NCBI RefSeq assembly: GCF_000150955.2
Contig: NC_011699.1
Coordinates: 186,001-250,000, forward strand
Length of the DNA: 64,000 nt
DNA from: Phaeodactylum tricornutum CCAP 1055/1
Lineage: Eukaryota; Bacillariophyta; Bacillariophyceae; Surirellales; Neidiaceae
Direction of reading: 5' to 3'
The position numbers were made by a program, and so were the translations under genes. Below are positions 10,366 to 20,945 of the stretch, in pieces (the stretch's first letter is position 1; each line of letters opens with the position of its first letter). Below the pieces are notes generated by a model that did not search any database, was not told the DNA's origin, and saw only the letters and a list, made by a program, of their open reading frames with translations.

Positions 10366-10852
10366 TTGTACCTGCAAGGGAATTTCTGGAAATCTGACAT
10401 GTGCCAAGATTGTAAATGCCTGTCAGGAAGCCGCCTTGGATGTGTTTTGAAACAATAAGGAAAGCAGAAATGCCAACAGCTGTTTGGCCTTTAAAGTACT
10501 TGGATCTATGATCCGCTTTGCAAGCTGTCCAGCCCCTTTGTTGATTCCCACCATTATATTTGAATTTGATTGTTTTGAAGCAGATTGTAATCTGGTGTAA
10601 ACCCTCCAATTGGGACCTGCTCCATATTCTGCCAACAGCCAACAGATTTTGACGTGCCTGGCAATCACCACAGCTTGCAACAACAGGAAAGTATTCAAAG
10701 AGACACCAATGCCAAGAGCAACACAAGTCAAACAGACACTTGCAACCAAAATTGGTATAGTCCATGTGTGGTCTTTTGTCCTTTTGTCCTCCTCTTGCCA
10801 TGGGCTTGATTACCATGTCACTCTCTCCTAAAGAGAGGAGTATAAAAGGCAT
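10166..10852 (-). other. Open reading frame of unknown status inside element 1
   Basis: A 228-codon frame with an ATG at 10852. It starts MPFILLSLGESDMVIKP and has scattered Cys and aromatic residues but no domain I recognise. Another minus frame over 10423-10749 is also open and hydrophobic (about 25 residues from VASVCLTCVALGIG), which suggests a frame-shifted relic rather than an intact gene. Its 3' part overlaps the shared module. Confidence 0.25.
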
Positions 10853-11109
10853 TGAATGTTGGAAAGATCTCTTTAGTTGCTAGCTTCATGGTAGATGTGT
10901 TTCTTACTTTTGTTGGTTGGAATGTAACAATTTCCATTGGTGAATGCTGTCTGTGAGGTCCTCACCATTGGAGGCAACTGACTGTGAAGGGATGACCATA
11001 TGAAACCATATGAAAACAATGGTATTGTGATCTAGCATAGGATATGGGGTTGTTCTTAACTAGAACTTTTACTGACAAAGTATTTCCCGTGAGAATAAAA
11101 ATACTTAAA

Positions 11110-11200
11110 ATTTGTGTATTTTTTCCCAAATAGCGTAAATTTCACCCCTGCTCATTTCCATAATAGCGTAACATGCTTTTCCCAAAAAGCGAATTTCCTC
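11110..11200 (-). repeat. Right terminal inverted repeat of element 1
   Basis: This is the inverted counterpart of 8351-8437, ending GCGAATTTCCTC. It carries an extra internal block of about 30 bp that holds a second ACGCTATT motif. Confidence 0.8.
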
Positions 11201-11209
11201 AAAAGCGAA
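11201..11209. repeat. Target site duplication, right copy (AAAAGCGAA)
   Basis: An exact copy of 8342-8350, directly outside the right end of element 1. Confidence 0.9.
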
Positions 11210-12217
11210 ATTTCTTCAACTGGTAATTTGCGGCGAAGGAAGAGACGAAGAAGTGGCAGTGAGAATCCAGTGGTTTCAGTGAGCTGACGAAATGGTGTGG
11301 TCGTATTTGGTACCTGTCTTATATATTTCAGTGACCAAAAGTCCCCATTCAAATTCCCAGTCTACTATTAAACAGCACTTTCATGTTACTTATTAACAAA
11401 TTTAGGTGACAGAAGTGGAGAGGCTTTTCCTATGTATACGAATTCATGTTTCGTCATACTTGGACAACTCTTCCTTATGACCCAAGCGACGGATGAACCT
11501 AACCAAGAAACCCAAGTGTCGCGGTATATTAATCAAGGTCAATATGTGAAAGGAGCCTGAATCAAGAAGGGTTCACAAAAGCAGCATTTACATTTCAAAA
11601 AGGGATAGAATGAATCTCTCTACACAGAATTACGTGAGATTGGCAAGAACTCCAATTCTAACATTGAATCTCACCACATTCATTTTCATACGTCAAGCCC
11701 CACGGATTTAGTATGGTTTCCATCAAGCAGGAAACAGTGTAGATTATACGCGCAATGTAAACTATAATCTAGTGATTGAATGCACTTGAACGTTAGATTG
11801 TCGTAAACGCCCTAGTAAGTGGTGCAATACTACTGCTAAAGCAACATTTCACTGTTAATTTGCCACGTTTGGCATAGCAATAAGAGAGACGATAAAATCA
11901 GATCACATACCATTTTGCTTCCGAGACCAACATCTATCAGTGAACAATGCACAACGAAACAAGGGTATGCATCAGCCAGGTCACAGAAATGGCACAATAT
12001 GCCGCCAACAACAAAAATGCGCTGGACCAACTAAGAGTAGTAGTGCTTGGAATTCAAGGTGGGTACATTTATGTAAAGATCAATCCATGCTGTTAGTAGT
12101 AAATACCAAACCTTGATATTAACATTGAATTGCACAGAGTCATGACGCCAGAGCATGCCGTGTCCTCGGATGGATCCATTTTCGCGCACGTAAACTTTCA
12201 TTTCATTTACAAATGAG
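11210..12217. other. Probable severed 5' part of the NAPE-PLD-like gene, then intergenic
   Basis: On the minus strand the frame of the NAPE-PLD-like gene is open from the target duplication to about 11335 (reading ...RRKLPVEEISL into the duplication), with no ATG. A stop precedes it near 11364. Several AG acceptor-like sites lie between (for example AAGACAG at about 11316-11322), so an upstream exon is possible. The rest, about 11400-12217, shows no convincing coding frame. Confidence 0.45.
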
Positions 12218-13579
12218 TCAATATAAGCGGCGCTCTACAATAGCCTTTTCCTTCTCTTTCCAGGAAAGATTGAACGCATTGTCGTGGTCCTCATTGGAAA
12301 CAGTCTTCCTGCTAGCAGAAGGAGAGCGCTTCCAGAGATCACGTGCTGCGTCATCATGCTGTGAAAGTGATCCTTCAAGATTGACGTCATCTACCTTGTC
12401 TTCCACAGTTGCCTCCAAGAAAGTTGCTCCTCCCTGGACCTTTGCGTCTATCAACCGTACAGCTGGCTTGCAGACTTCTCTTCTCTGTAGAATAGCACGC
12501 TGTTTCTCGTTCCAAGACATGTTGAACGCCGACTCATAGTCTGCTTTAGCTGCCATTTTCTTGATCTTTATTGGAGTTCGAGAGGCAATTTCATGAGCAC
12601 TAAACGAGCCGTCGCTTACAGCGGTCATTTGATTACGTTCCCCGTTCTTCTTTATGTCACTGTCATCTTGATGAGAAAGACCCTCCAATGACGCTTCACC
12701 ATCGAACATTTTCGCAACACTGGAAGGCGAATCGTCGCATGGTGGCCTCGAAAACTCTTCTTCCTCCAAGTCCACTACATCAAGAGTGGTCTCACTGATG
12801 GTGTCCTGCTTGTCTTCTTGCTTCTCTGTAACCTCTAATTTGTCATTGTCGGTTACTTTGTGTAGTGTATCGGGCTCGTCGAAAGTTTCGTCGCCATCTA
12901 TCACCACTATTTCACCACATGTCGCTTCTGTCAACTTTACCTCGTCGTTGGATTGGGAACATATTAAGCCGGACTGAGAGGAATCAATTCGCTTGGGAAT
13001 CGATGTCTTCTCCACGGGCACAGTTTGTGGCAATTTGGCTGGTTTCTTTTTCATGTCCTGTACTTCTTTGGCCTCACCAAAATTATTTGTTGAGTTTTGT
13101 TGAAGCCAAGGCTGCGCAGCAAATTCATTCAGATCTTTATGGAAAGCCTTCATTCTGTCAAGAACTTCTTGCGGAACAGGACGCTCGTCCATGTCAGTTT
13201 TTGGTTTCCTTTTGATTTGAACAAATTCCTTCTTATTGCGCTCCTCCCATTCTTCCCAAGTAAGCTCTTCCTCCGCTTCCGACTCTGTGAAAGAATACAC
13301 CGATATTTCGTCTTCTGGCTCCAGGGCAGTTTTGGAATGAAAGCAGTCATTGACGGGCTCCGTTGCACTTTCTGTTTCGGCTACACATGCCGGGCTCTCG
13401 ATGGCTTTATCAGCTTGCGCCAAAGGCGGCGAGAAGGCATGACATGATACGCCTTCTGATGTTTCTACAGACCCTTTCGGTGATTTCTTTGACGGTGATG
13501 ATTCTCGAAGGCATGTGACAGCTTTTTGCTTTTCCGCCCAAGACAGGGCAAGGCCGCTTTCGCTGTAGTAATTCACCAT
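12218..13579 (-). CDS. Hypothetical acidic protein with three AFN-SW-EK motifs
   Basis: The open frame starts one codon earlier at a GTG; the ATG is at 13579 (453 aa). No known domain was recognised. The protein is polar and rich in Glu, Asp, Ser and Lys, with no signal peptide or membrane segment, so it is probably soluble and largely disordered. One short motif occurs three times: YSESGLALSWAEKQKAV (about 5-21), YESAFNMSWNEKQRAI (about 348-363) and HDNAFNLSWKEKEKAI (about 432-447). The consensus is (Y/H)-x-x-(A/G)-(F/L)-x-(L/M)-S-W-x-E-K-(Q/E)-(K/R)-A. A further Trp/Glu block, LTWEEWEERNKKEF, lies at about 106-119. The repeats sit at the two ends of the protein and could be short binding motifs. 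The gene lies alone between transposon-derived regions. Confidence 0.8.
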   Translation of the reverse strand: MVNYYSESGLALSWAEKQKAVTCLRESSPSKKSPKGSVETSEGVSCHAFSPPLAQADKAIESPACVAETESATEPVNDCFHSKTALEPEDEISVYSFTESEAEEELTWEEWEERNKKEFVQIKRKPKTDMDERPVPQEVLDRMKAFHKDLNEFAAQPWLQQNSTNNFGEAKEVQDMKKKPAKLPQTVPVEKTSIPKRIDSSQSGLICSQSNDEVKLTEATCGEIVVIDGDETFDEPDTLHKVTDNDKLEVTEKQEDKQDTISETTLDVVDLEEEEFSRPPCDDSPSSVAKMFDGEASLEGLSHQDDSDIKKNGERNQMTAVSDGSFSAHEIASRTPIKIKKMAAKADYESAFNMSWNEKQRAILQRREVCKPAVRLIDAKVQGGATFLEATVEDKVDDVNLEGSLSQHDDAARDLWKRSPSASRKTVSNEDHDNAFNLSWKEKEKAIVERRLY

Positions 13580-14319
13580 CACCCCCGTTCAAACAGTCCT
13601 TTTTGATTGTTTTGGTCTTTAACTTGTAGACGAAATTTTTGGGCCGACACGAAAGGATTCACAGTAAGGAAGACACAAAAAAGTTTCAGCCGACACCAGG
13701 CAAAATGACTATTCTGCAATGGTCATCCAAAAGGTCATCGACATTTGACTGTGAACAGAAAATGAAAAAAATACCGAATAATTATGGAAAGGGGACGTCG
13801 TTTCTTATGCTAAATAAACAGTATTGTGAATAATATCGAATTTGATAGAATTTAATGGATAAGGGTTACACTTAATGGAAAGGCTAAAACTTTTCTATAG
13901 ACAACGACGATAGGTCCTTGTGAATCTTCCCCAACGGATTTGTGTAATATTCCATTGTTTTCGACATTCGACCATTGTCAATTCATGTCAAAGAACTAGA
14001 AAACCCCTACGTCAAGCATTCATGTGGGGTTGTTATCCCTACTCCCTCACTCTGTCTATCGGACAAATCTATAGATTAATGTTATATGCCTTTGATCACC
14101 TACAAAAGTATGTAGGATCCTTTGAATCCTTAGGCACAATTTTAGCCTGTTATCGTAGCAGGTTCCTGGTATGAAACTGCGGCGATAACGGGCTCTAGAA
14201 TTAATTTTTGTAAAACGATCTTAGCGATTGCACTGTGGGGCCACGGCCGACACGTATCGGTGACGCCCACAGATTCACTCTACTTTTTGTATTCTTTTAC
14301 AGTTCATTCACTCGAAATT
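13580..14319. other. Intergenic region with one hairpin repeat
   Basis: This gap is upstream of the AFN-SW-EK gene. It holds the dispersed hairpin repeat at 13997-14133 (listed separately) and otherwise only short AT-rich frames with no support. Confidence 0.5.
13997..14133 (+). repeat. Dispersed hairpin repeat, copy 1
   Basis: It starts TAGAAAACCCCTACGTCAAG. The AACCCC there can pair with a GGGGTT about 20 bases on. Two similar sequences lie at 30082-30210 and 32892-32978. All three keep the ATCCCTA and TCTATC blocks. The nature of the family is unknown; it could be a small MITE-like or RNA-derived repeat. Confidence 0.7.
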
Positions 14320-14669
14320 GAGGAAATTCACTAAAGGGGATGGGAAAAGGTGAAAAACTCCCAAAAGGGGACAGAATGTGTACAGTCTAAGAAGCATCAT
14401 TTGGCGCTCGTATATCAGTAAGTATTCAAACTATTTAGACAAAACTCCAAAAATTTCTGTGCTTCCAATATATTTGTAGCCTTTTGGTCCAGTACCGGGC
14501 AGGACTGAATCTTGTTGGTTGCAACTTTTTAATGCGTCTCTGCAGCACTGTCTCGTCAATCTCCAGACGGGTCTTTCTTTCCTAGGCAGAGGAAAACCAT
14601 ACTTAGAGGTGGGCCTAATCATTCCTCTCTAAAGGAATTGTACAAAGACATCTAAGGAGATATTAATCT

Positions 14670-15142
14670 ATGGGGACAAAACAGTTGGAGCATCTCTATG
14701 ATGAATTGTCTCGCTTGTATGTGGCATTGCGGATTGCACAGCGCAAAACTGCAAAGCCTGGAAACAATTACAGGGATCCGCAGGCTATATTACCGTTATC
14801 TTGCGCTATTTTAGGAAATGTGGTGGAGGGCCGGGGCAAATGCCACACGCGGGCAAGGCGTACGCAGCCGTCTTGGCCCTGGGTATTCTTGCAACAGACA
14901 GTGAAGATAGCAATGACACAAGCACAGAGGAACATGCAGTATCCGAATCAGCCATGATGCTTTTGAAACAGATCCGCCTACCAATGTATGGCTGGATGCT
15001 GTTGTTGCAAGAACAGGACGGCTCGTATCCATCAGAATCCGTTTTATACGAAACGTATCCCGTCTGCAATCTACGAATTGACCGTGTGCGGACAATGCTA
15101 AGGCACTGGCAAACACACCCAATCATACCAGACCTGTTGTAG
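14670..15142 (+). pseudogene. Protein farnesyltransferase beta subunit-like fragment
   Basis: Two overlapping frames carry the match, so it is broken. The upstream frame reads HLYDELSRLYVALR, resembling the helix before the active site. The downstream frame reads GGGPGQMPHAGKAYAAVLAL followed by LLLQEQDGSYP. Farnesyltransferase and related prenyltransferase beta subunits have GGGPGQ-xHLAPTYAAVxAL and then LKQPDGSF at this point, so both order and spacing fit. It covers only a small central part of the roughly 400-residue family. I read it as a gene fragment captured by element 3, like the AAA fragment in element 1. The other prenyltransferase beta subunits (geranylgeranyl types) are possible sources. 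Confidence 0.7.
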
Positions 15143-15736
15143 AAAGTCAAATTCTCAAAATTCAGGACAACATCAACAATCCTAACGGCGCCAGCAAGTT
15201 GCTCATCAAGGAATACGTCATATCTCCCTTGCCCACATCCAAAACTATGTTGGTACATTCGCAAACACCAAAACTCACAAAGTTCAAGACAACAAGGCAC
15301 TCTACCAGCACACAAAACAATGACGAAAATCGATCTATACGAAAGTAAATGGACGGTTGGAGGCAAACCATTGGGAGTTGCAATGCTCAAGGTAATCATT
15401 CAACAGGCAAATGTTGATACAAAGGCAATAACAATGCATATGCGTACAAAGCTAAGCAACACAATGTTACACTTTTCAATGAGTACATTTTGAGCATCTC
15501 CACGCTCTGACAGTTTGCGGTAAGCAAACGCTCAATTACTTCCCACTCTTTTAAAAGGATACAAAGAAGCCAAGAGACGCAATTTTTGGAATACATCCGC
15601 AAGAAGAAAGCCAAATTTGAGGAGTGAACAGCTTTTTATGGAGCCGGAAATTCTCATGTTGCAAGCATCTATTAAGTATCAAATGTTGGTGGAGAAAGGA
15701 GAATGGGATGCCACATCCAAAAGCAAAGCAAGTATT

Positions 15737-16402
15737 CTTGTCACAATATACTACCAAAGTACATTGTGTGGACAGAATGCTCTTAGGAGCAGATTCTGGT
15801 AAACAGGAGTGGGTCTTATTCCAAACAACCTGCAATACATTTAAGAGACTTAGGGACTGTGAAACTCTACTTGCTGGCAATGCTCCCCTTGGGTATGGCA
15901 GCAGATACAAGGACCTGTGTGTAAAAAGCAGTGTGGATTCAAGAACTTTTAAATCAATGATTGAAGAATCAGTGCTTTGAACTAGTTCTTGTTGTTCCCA
16001 GGATTTGCCATGATACAACAAAACCTGAGGAGCAAACTCAACTGTAACCAAAGATCTTTCTCTTGCCATTGTACCCTTATACCATATTACATGCTCACAT
16101 ATACTTATAGTGGAACCGGAAATACCCTTCATATCACATGTGGCAATGAAAATAGAGCGCATCCATTTACATCCATTAGCTAGGTGACAAGTATCAACTG
16201 TCCCACTCCGTTGTCACTGTCAGAAAACAACTGGCTTAGTTGCATTCTCTCCAAAGTCCAATAAATCATTATACGTAGGGATACCTTCCATGCAATTCCC
16301 TCCATCCTTGTAAACACTCTAACTACTATCCACCATGTTGACACCTAATGTACAGGCATGCTTGGAAGACATGTTGCATGGTACTATACTGTGACAATTC
16401 TA
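15737..16402. repeat. Internal module shared with 9672-10365, copy 2
   Basis: This is the second copy of the module described in element 1, in the same orientation and also 3' of a captured gene fragment. A 203-codon minus-strand frame (15551-16162) and a 118-codon plus-strand frame (15624-15980) overlap it. The conserved KGISGSTISICE stretch is in the former and GNAPLGYGSRYKDLC in the latter. Confidence 0.75.
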
Positions 16403-19400
16403 GCTCTAACAACCCAAGTCAAGGAACTCCAGGCAAAGATGTCAGAGAAATCTAAGTCTTAAGCTAAGGGAGACTCAAAAGAGAAGAAGAAGAAAGGAAA
16501 GAAATCCATTAAACCAAAAATTGATAAGTACACTTCACTCAAGAAGCCAAGCATGTTGGAACCGCACACAAAGACTTTTGACAGAGACAAGATTAACTGT
16601 AAGTTCTGTACTAATCACCATTGACATGGTCAACTGTCCTAGTAGTGCGTGGAGGAAATGGTCAATTTCTGTCAAGACAAACAATTGATTTGCAGTTTTG
16701 CTGGACGCTAGCGAAGCATTTGGAACAAAGTCAGCTGTGTACAGGGGTATCTAATTGCTGTTTGAATCCAAGCAAAAGGGTGGCGGATGGGAAAGATTGT
16801 TGAGAAAAAGGTGGTCTGTTGCGCAAGCGTTCCGCCAACGTTGGATGATTGTGTCGAGAAGTTGGTTGACAATTCACAAAAGCATGGTTTCGGTCCGGCC
16901 CTTCTACACTTCCGTCACCGAAAAGACTATCTACCTTTTGCATTTGAAATTGTTGGCGCTGTCTTGAGGTATCCGGACTGCTTGTAGTTGGAACGGAAGT
17001 TCCGACCAAAAGCTGAGCTACCGCAATCTTGCGGTGCAAAATCAATCAATGGAACATATGTCCGCAGTCCAGTTGGAAATCACTTAAGGAGACAAGGAAT
17101 GTCGGTTCACAAACGGAACGCTCAAATCCCACTAACTGTGAATGTTGTGCTTTTGCTTACAGTCAGTAAAAAACCAAATGCTTACTTAACACTTGAAGTT
17201 CAAGTTAGCGTCCTTCTTTCCGTTCTCAAGAGATTCAAATTATCGGCTGCTGGTTTCGTGTCGAAAAGAGGCTGTTTTCGCCCCTGTTCCTTTGAAGGGC
17301 AAACGTTAGGAGTTACAACACAATAGAGGGCGGCAGCATCCTTGCCAACCTCAGAACAGTCAACATTAATTTCGACCGTTTCGAAAATTACAGGCGGCAT
17401 GAATCACGCCATGGCCAATGAGGGCTGCTGTCCAGCCCAAAATTCTACACATCGCACCGGCTTTCATCAAAACATATGGGTGCCATCCAAGCATCTTTCT
17501 TACAGCAAGCGAAGGAAACAAGCAACCTTGTTACGACATTTTTCGAGCAGTGGACCAATCGAAATGATGTCGATTTGACGTTCACTCGTTTTTGCCTTGC
17601 ATGAACCGCAAGCAATGATGGTCACTCACGGTGTCTGGAGTTATGGTATTTTGATTCCGGCAAGCTGACCACCAACTTTGTTCCTGCCCAAGGCTTGGGC
17701 ATTCACCAGAATTATTCTCAGCAGATGTGCATGGAACTTGAACCATTTTTTGTCCAGCCCAAAAGTAGATACCAAATTATGCTGATGATCTTTCCCTTCC
17801 TAGACGTGCCGGGTGAGCTAGATGCTCTCCCACCATTGGTGGACAGTTTCTAACTCTTGGGAAGTGGCAACAAGGCGGCGGCTTTATCATCTACAGGAAT
17901 CATATCCCTATTGGAATCCTTTTGGGGCCAGCATGTATGTTGGACAGCCTTGGTAAAGCCAACAAAATTGGACAGCTGTGCAGTGCAAGAGTGAGGAGAG
18001 AGGACATGTCCAATGCCGTCTCCCACAAGGTTGCCGGTGATAAACCAGTTGGACCAAACACAAACATCAACTGTAGTAGATCTGCAACAATGCCACTTCC
18101 AACCAGCAACATACCGTCAGGAACGACTTCAGCATCTGGAATAGTGGGACATTGTGTTTTGTTGGTGGTATTGATGTTTTTCTAACTGTTAGTCAAATGA
18201 GGTAACAATTCTTTTGTCACAGCAATATACCCGGTCTAGACAACACAGGCCACATAACTTACAGCCAATGGTTGGCAATGTGCAAATATGAGATGGTCTA
18301 GGGAGTATATCATAAGTATGAGAGCAGACTGTATATATATGGAAATATAGCATTGGACTAGAATCAAACAAAAGCAGAGAAAATGAACAAAACTGACAAC
18401 ATCATTGTTCATGGCAACAACTTAGTTTTGTGCGCAAACAGCCATTGGCAGCTTGGCCAATACACACTTCTGACTGTAAATTGCTTAGATTGTACGCACC
18501 GTGGCAATATGAGTCAGGCTGCAGAGCAGAGGACAGCGCCACAGTGACTATCATTTGCAAAACTCACCAGGGAAGCACTAAACTTTCATCAAATTGAGAG
18601 TTACCATAAGCAAAACATGAGATGTGAGTCATAATGGAAGTAAACCTCACTACTGTGTCTGCATGTACTGTAAGGAGATGGTCTAAAGGTATGTTTGGAT
18701 GAATTTGTTTCACAGTCAATTGCCTATTCAAGCCTCAAATCTTGTGTGTGCCACTTTATTCCAGTGTGTTTACTTTGTGGCCAAACCTAACGCTCTCCTC
18801 TCCTTCAGAGAAAAAGGTGCATAGACACATGCAATGCACAACTTCTGTAATGGTAAGGACTGCTGCACTGCATCACCAAGTACTCACTTTCCTACATGAG
18901 TTTGAGTCCTATGAATTAACCTATGAGCTGGCAGACGTTGACACATTACATCATTGCTGCACAGCTTAAAAGCTTGAAGCAGAAGAAACAGCTCAACATC
19001 ACCAAACAAGAACAAGGTAGGGGCGGATATTGTTTCCTGCTCAAGCCCAAGTCATATGCAGCAATCTACTAGCTAGAAAACATAGACACATTGCAAAATT
19101 GCTGCACCACCATACATCAATAACCAGAAGCAGAAGTATGCACAACATGCGCAAAGCAGTGAACATCACCAAAAACAGAAACTAAAGAAAAGCGGACTTG
19201 GTTCTTGCTTGGACCTCATATTAACAGATGCAAGAAGTATGCACATCATTTGCGCAGAATTGAACATCACCAAAGAAAAAGCGGACTTGGTTCTTGCTTG
19301 GGCCTAACATTATTTGTGAGTTCACCAAAATGTCCGCAATTAAGTTAGCAGATGATTTATATCCATGCAGCATTTCTCTCCTCACATCACAGTCAATGAC

Positions 19401-20333
19401 ATATCTGCATATGTCTGCCCGTTTGCCATCCTTTTTGCCCTGCGGCTGATGTCCTCTTCAAATATTGTTCGAGTCGCATCCTAGCAAATTGCCTCAGGCT
19501 ACGCAGGTTTTCATTTTTCTCACCTCCGCAAGCAAAAAGATTGTTCCGCAAAACAGCAAACATGAAAGGAGACAACAATAGCTGCATGTGAGTTGAATAG
19601 CTCCATGCTGTGTAGAGATCTACTCTTTTGCCCCTGTAAGACTAACTTGTCCATGTTGCTTTTCCTGTTTGAAGTTCTCCCTTTCCCTATGTAAGTTATC
19701 TTTGCTGTTTTCCAAGATGCATTGACATTGCCTTTTAAATTACAAGAAGCATTTGCGCCCAGAAGTGATGCCAATCTAGTAGCTTACTTTCTTCTTCCTT
19801 AACAGGGCCCTTGGACCTTAGGCTTGGCTTTCTTTGCGACAATATTTGCATCCGTCGCTGCTTTCGGATGCGACTTCCTGGAAATACAACTTGACCAAAT
19901 CAAAGTGGAAGTAAATCGGTTATTGTTGAAGTCGTGAAGGATGCTGAGGGCACCAAGACCACAACTACCACCGCTACAGACTCAAAAGGGAATAAGATTG
20001 TTGACAAGACGGTTGAAACAATGAATAACTCTCACAGCGAAGAAAGCAAATCATAAAAGATCCATAAGATGCAAGAGGATAGGAACAAGCACAGCTGAGG
20101 TGTGTGGGAATGTAGTTCTTACAAAGAACATGTGACTAGCATTGGCCATGAAATTTCATATACAGTAACAAGTTTAGTGCCCCTTGGCTAGATACCTAGA
20201 TGAGACATTAATAATGCATAAATGACCATGAGAGCAGCTAGCAATTACTTAGTGAACGGAAAAAGTATATCAAAGCTTAGCACACTAAGTTGACATTTAA
20301 GACTCTGCATCACCCCTCTAAACTCAATCAGCT
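16403..20333. other. Relic-rich region without an intact gene
   Basis: No complete gene is supported over these 3.9 kb. Around 16450-16625 a broken + frame is Lys-rich and ends in a Cys/His cluster (CKFCTNHH) like a gag zinc knuckle, possibly an old retroelement relic. At 16755-17326 two overlapping + frames (one with PTLDDCVEKLVDNSQKHGFG) look like decayed coding sequence of unknown type. At about 19191-19310 a short unit (AGCGGACTTGGTTCTTGCTTG) occurs twice. The relic at 19803-20056 is listed separately. The rest is AT-rich with nothing recognisable. Confidence 0.45.
19803..20056 (+). pseudogene. Relic of the 3' end of a small membrane protein gene
   Basis: One frame reads GPWTLGLAFFATIFASVAAF, a typical transmembrane helix. 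After a frame change the sequence continues EVVKDAEGTKTTTTTATDSK and ends ETMNNSHSEESKS before a stop at 20056. A helix followed by a polar Thr/Lys/Glu tail is reasonable for the end of a membrane protein, but the frame change shows it is broken or that an intron was missed. I do not recognise the family. Confidence 0.35.
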
Positions 20334-20436
20334 TACCGTAATTGACGCAACTTTGTACAAGCAAATGTACATCAATATCCGGGTAAAATACAAAGTTATG
20401 TCTTTTACAACCGGAATCTTCTTATATTTTTGAAAT
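20334..20436 (+). repeat. 130-bp repeat, unit A, left part (split by element 2)
   Basis: This begins TACCGTAATTGACGCAACTT and runs to the insertion point. Its remaining part is at 22564-22590, on the other side of element 2. The intact neighbour unit is at 22591-22723. Within the unit AACTTTGTA and TACAAAGTT face each other, so it can fold. Confidence 0.8.
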
Positions 20437-20640
20437 GAGGAAAACCGCTATTTCGGCCTCTGCGACATGAAAAAATCGCTATTTCGGCAAAATCTGAGAA
20501 TTTCTAAGTACTTTAGATTGAGCGCGAAAGGGCGTTTAAGTAAAATAAGCAATTAGAAAATAATCCAATGCTTGGTGAATGCTCTGTATATGATATAGTG
20601 GAGGTATCGCGTTGGCATGGATGAGCTGCTTCCAACCCTT
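20437..20640 (+). repeat. Left terminal inverted repeat of element 2
   Basis: About 204 bp, roughly 90% identical by eye to the reverse complement of 22352-22554. It ends near GAGCTGCTTCCAACCC. The block GCTATTTCGGC occurs twice in the first 55 bp. Confidence 0.9.
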
Positions 20641-20945
20641 CAAGCTTCGATCAGTCTAGAGAGGACAGCAGTTGACTGTGAACACTTTACCCCACGCATA
20701 CAGAGAAGAATCTGTAGCCCAGGAATTTTGAACAACGAATACACGTTAAGTGTGGATACACCACCAGTCTTTTGAATGAACGCCACTCTGCAAATGTCTC
20801 TTCTTTCAGTAGCCGCAACTGACAGTGCACTCGGGTAGAGTACGTAGACTGACGGGACGGACGACCTTGCAGTCAATGAAGATGGAAAACGGTCGGGACG
20901 TGAATAGGGAAGAAAACTTACTTTTGGCTTTTGAAACAGATCTTG

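Larger units (their letters stand above)
8351..11200. mobile_element. Mutator-like (Pack-MULE type) non-autonomous DNA transposon 1
   Basis: A 2,850-bp element with imperfect inverted ends starting GAGGAAATTCG and ending CGAATTTCCTC, flanked by perfect 9-bp duplications. Inside each end the motif GCTATTTGGGA recurs. I recognise no transposase. The interior holds, from left to right, an unassigned segment with an open frame at 8590-8871, a decayed AAA-ATPase fragment (+), a module shared with the region at 15737-16402, and a region with overlapping minus-strand frames of unknown nature. Carrying broken pieces of ordinary genes between mobile ends is the hallmark of Pack-MULEs. It interrupts the 5' part of the NAPE-PLD-like gene. 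The superfamily call rests on duplication length and end structure, since no transposase is seen. Confidence 0.85.
14320..16402. mobile_element. Probable Mutator-like element 3 (left end and interior only)
   Basis: The sequence at 14320 begins GAGGAAATTC, then GGGGATGGGAAAAGGTGAAA, closely resembling the left end of element 1. The order that follows is also the same: a broken host-gene fragment on the + strand, then the shared module at 15737-16402. I found no matching right end or second copy of the flanking CTCGAAATT downstream. The element is therefore truncated, or its right end has decayed, and 16402 is only a minimum extent. Between about 15145 and 15736 there is AT-rich sequence of unknown origin. 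Confidence 0.55.

Noticed and set aside
14320-20436. Element 3 ending at the left edge of element 2
   Set aside because: No inverted end or matching 9-bp duplication was found there; the similarity of the GAGG start at 20437 is the left end of element 2 itself.
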